From NCBI RefSeq assembly GCF_018449515.1, contig NZ_JAAVUQ010000004.1, forward strand, positions 186,001-250,000: 64,000 bases of DNA, in the 5' to 3' direction. Made by a program: the position numbers and the translations under genes. The DNA is from Caballeronia sp. dw_19. GTDB lineage: Bacteria > Pseudomonadota > Gammaproteobacteria > Burkholderiales > Burkholderiaceae. Each line of letters starts with the position of its first letter. The stretch's first letter is position 1. Shown piece by piece: positions 63,042-64,000 of the stretch. The notes under the pieces were generated by a model, which ran no database searches, was not told the DNA's origin, and worked only from the letters and a program-made list of their open reading frames with translations.

Positions 63042-63713
63042 TCAGAACGTCAGCACGCTAAGAAACATTCGCTGCAGCCAGCCTACCGTAGTTGCGTCGG
63101 CGAGCATGCCGACACCTGCCTGTTCAATACGCGCGTTGGCAACTTTGCTTGACGATATGTAGTTTCCAGCCTCGATGTCCTTAGGATTCACTATGCCCGA
63201 CAACCGCAGGCGATCGCGGTTCTGGTTCATCGCAATGATCTTGTCCCCTGCAACCACAAGATTCCCGGTCGGCAGAGTGGCGATAACCGACACCGCCAGC
63301 GTCCCGGTCATCCCGGTCGTATTCGACACAGCCCCCTGCCCTTTGAAAGTCGTGCTCGCGGACCCTATGTTAAACAGCTTGGCCAGTCGCGCCGCCGCGC
63401 CGCTAGACTGATCGGCAGCTTGCGCGCTGATGTCGCTCGAACGGTCAGCTGACGCGTCGCCGCTGTTATTAGCCGAGTAGGACTCCGAGAGGCGAATCGT
63501 CAATACGTCGCCCACGTGTTGCGCGCGAGGCGTTTCGTATAGGGCCAGCGTGTTGCCGCCCTGGAAGATCGCGCCCCCGGTTTCAATATTCAACGGACTT
63601 GAGACTACGACTGGCGCGAACGTCGGCATATCGACGATAGAATTCGAGCCGCCTGAACATCCAGCTAACGACGCCATACCGCTAGCCAGAATCACAAACT
63701 TTAACGAGTTCAT
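63042..63713 (-). CDS. flgH: Flagellar L-ring protein FlgH, orphan
   Basis: 223 residues, normal length. Lipoprotein signal VILASGMASLAGC-S. GGAIFQGGNTLALYETPRAQ, HVGDVLTIRLSESYSANNSG, LVVAGDKIIAMNQNRDRLRL and SGIVNPKDIEAGNYISSSKV with ANARIEQAGVGMLADA reproduce the FlgH pattern. FlgH forms the outer-membrane ring of the flagellar rod. Neither flgG nor flgI is adjacent inside the window, where they normally lie. No clear ribosome-binding site precedes the ATG. Either a secondary flagellar locus begins beyond the edge or this is a stray copy. Confidence 0.88.
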   Translation of the reverse strand: MNSLKFVILASGMASLAGCSGGSNSIVDMPTFAPVVVSSPLNIETGGAIFQGGNTLALYETPRAQHVGDVLTIRLSESYSANNSGDASADRSSDISAQAADQSSGAAARLAKLFNIGSASTTFKGQGAVSNTTGMTGTLAVSVIATLPTGNLVVAGDKIIAMNQNRDRLRLSGIVNPKDIEAGNYISSSKVANARIEQAGVGMLADATTVGWLQRMFLSVLTF

Positions 63714-63853
63714 TTTTTAATGGTTCGCGAGATCAAGGTTCTTGGCCATGCGTGGCACGATGAAATAGTGGCCCGCGTCTGGATTGCTGACTTGCCGCTA
63801 AGCCCTAAGCCGTGCTCACCCGCTCGTCATGTGGAGCGGCGAGCCGGTCATTG

Positions 63854-64000
63854 TCAATCGATTGCGTCGGCGCATGTGTCAAACGGCGCGGCGGCGGCAT
63901 GACCCACGGCCGGCACGATCTTGAGCGTGGCCGACACCAGGCGGCACGGCAGTGCGGCCACCGCGCAACCCTCCATTGGCAATATGACCACGCTCGCCAT
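63854..64000 (-). CDS. Possible 3' end of a gene entering from the right edge
   Basis: A minus-strand frame is open from base 64000 to TGA at 63854-63856 (48 codons, hydrophobic-Ala-rich with three Cys). It is too short to recognise and could be chance in high-GC DNA. Confidence 0.2.
   Translation of the reverse strand: MASVVILPMEGCAVAALPCRLVSATLKIVPAVGHAAAAPFDTCADAID

Overview
The window looks like a chromosome or megaplasmid segment of a Burkholderiaceae bacterium of the Paraburkholderia/Caballeronia type. The inference rests on high GC, the codon bias, the protein families (phasin, DUF2968, DUF2934, many LysR regulators, Pot- and Rbs-type ABC systems) and the way genes are grouped. I ran no database search, so family names come from motif recognition.

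Layout. (1) 1-7.5 kb is a lower-GC accessory island on the minus strand. It holds a very large repeat-built exoprotein that runs off the left edge, a frameshifted SUMF1/FGE-fold secreted protein, two unrecognised membrane proteins, and IS remnants that truncate a LysE-type exporter. (2) 7.5-16.5 kb: an iron-siderophore receptor with a PepSY membrane partner, two MFS/LysR loci, a DUF1697 protein and a hypothetical. (3) 16.8-20 kb: a second-copy-type mreB, a phasin with a small coupled ORF, and a LCMT-like methyltransferase. (4) 20-24.3 kb: a LysR/tartrate(D-malate) dehydrogenase locus with an aldehyde dehydrogenase collapsed by in-frame deletion, an AstE/AspA-type zinc hydrolase and a cupin remnant. 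(5) 25.6-26.8 kb: an MbfA-like iron exporter.

(6) 27.9-40.1 kb is the most coherent unit, an apparently complete catabolic cluster. Its two divergent transcription units are flavin reductase/HpaB-type monooxygenase/RidA/DUF1028/ArgE-like deacylase and Rieske oxygenase/PotABDC-type transporter/PhyH dioxygenase, with a LysR regulator between them. It suggests import and stepwise oxidation, deamination and deacylation of a nitrogenous substrate I cannot name. (7) 41-46.9 kb: a GGDEF-EAL protein, a two-gene HEPN-ribonuclease-like module, and a DeoR/MFS pair. (8) 48-55 kb: DUF2968, LysR and a ribose-type ABC transporter plus ribokinase. (9) 55.5-64 kb: an acyltransferase, a VOC protein, a truncated nucleotidyltransferase under a perfect dyad, exported hypotheticals, an orphan flhC and an orphan flgH.

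A dispersed, hairpin-rich repeat family punctuates the window. There are two ~1 kb composites made of inverted arms (26.9-27.9 kb and 46.9-48.0 kb), two solo arms (21.2-21.6 kb and 55.1-55.4 kb) and two tail fragments (7.49 and 20.03 kb). Most copies lie at gene 3' ends, often between convergent genes. I see no rRNA, tRNA or CRISPR array.
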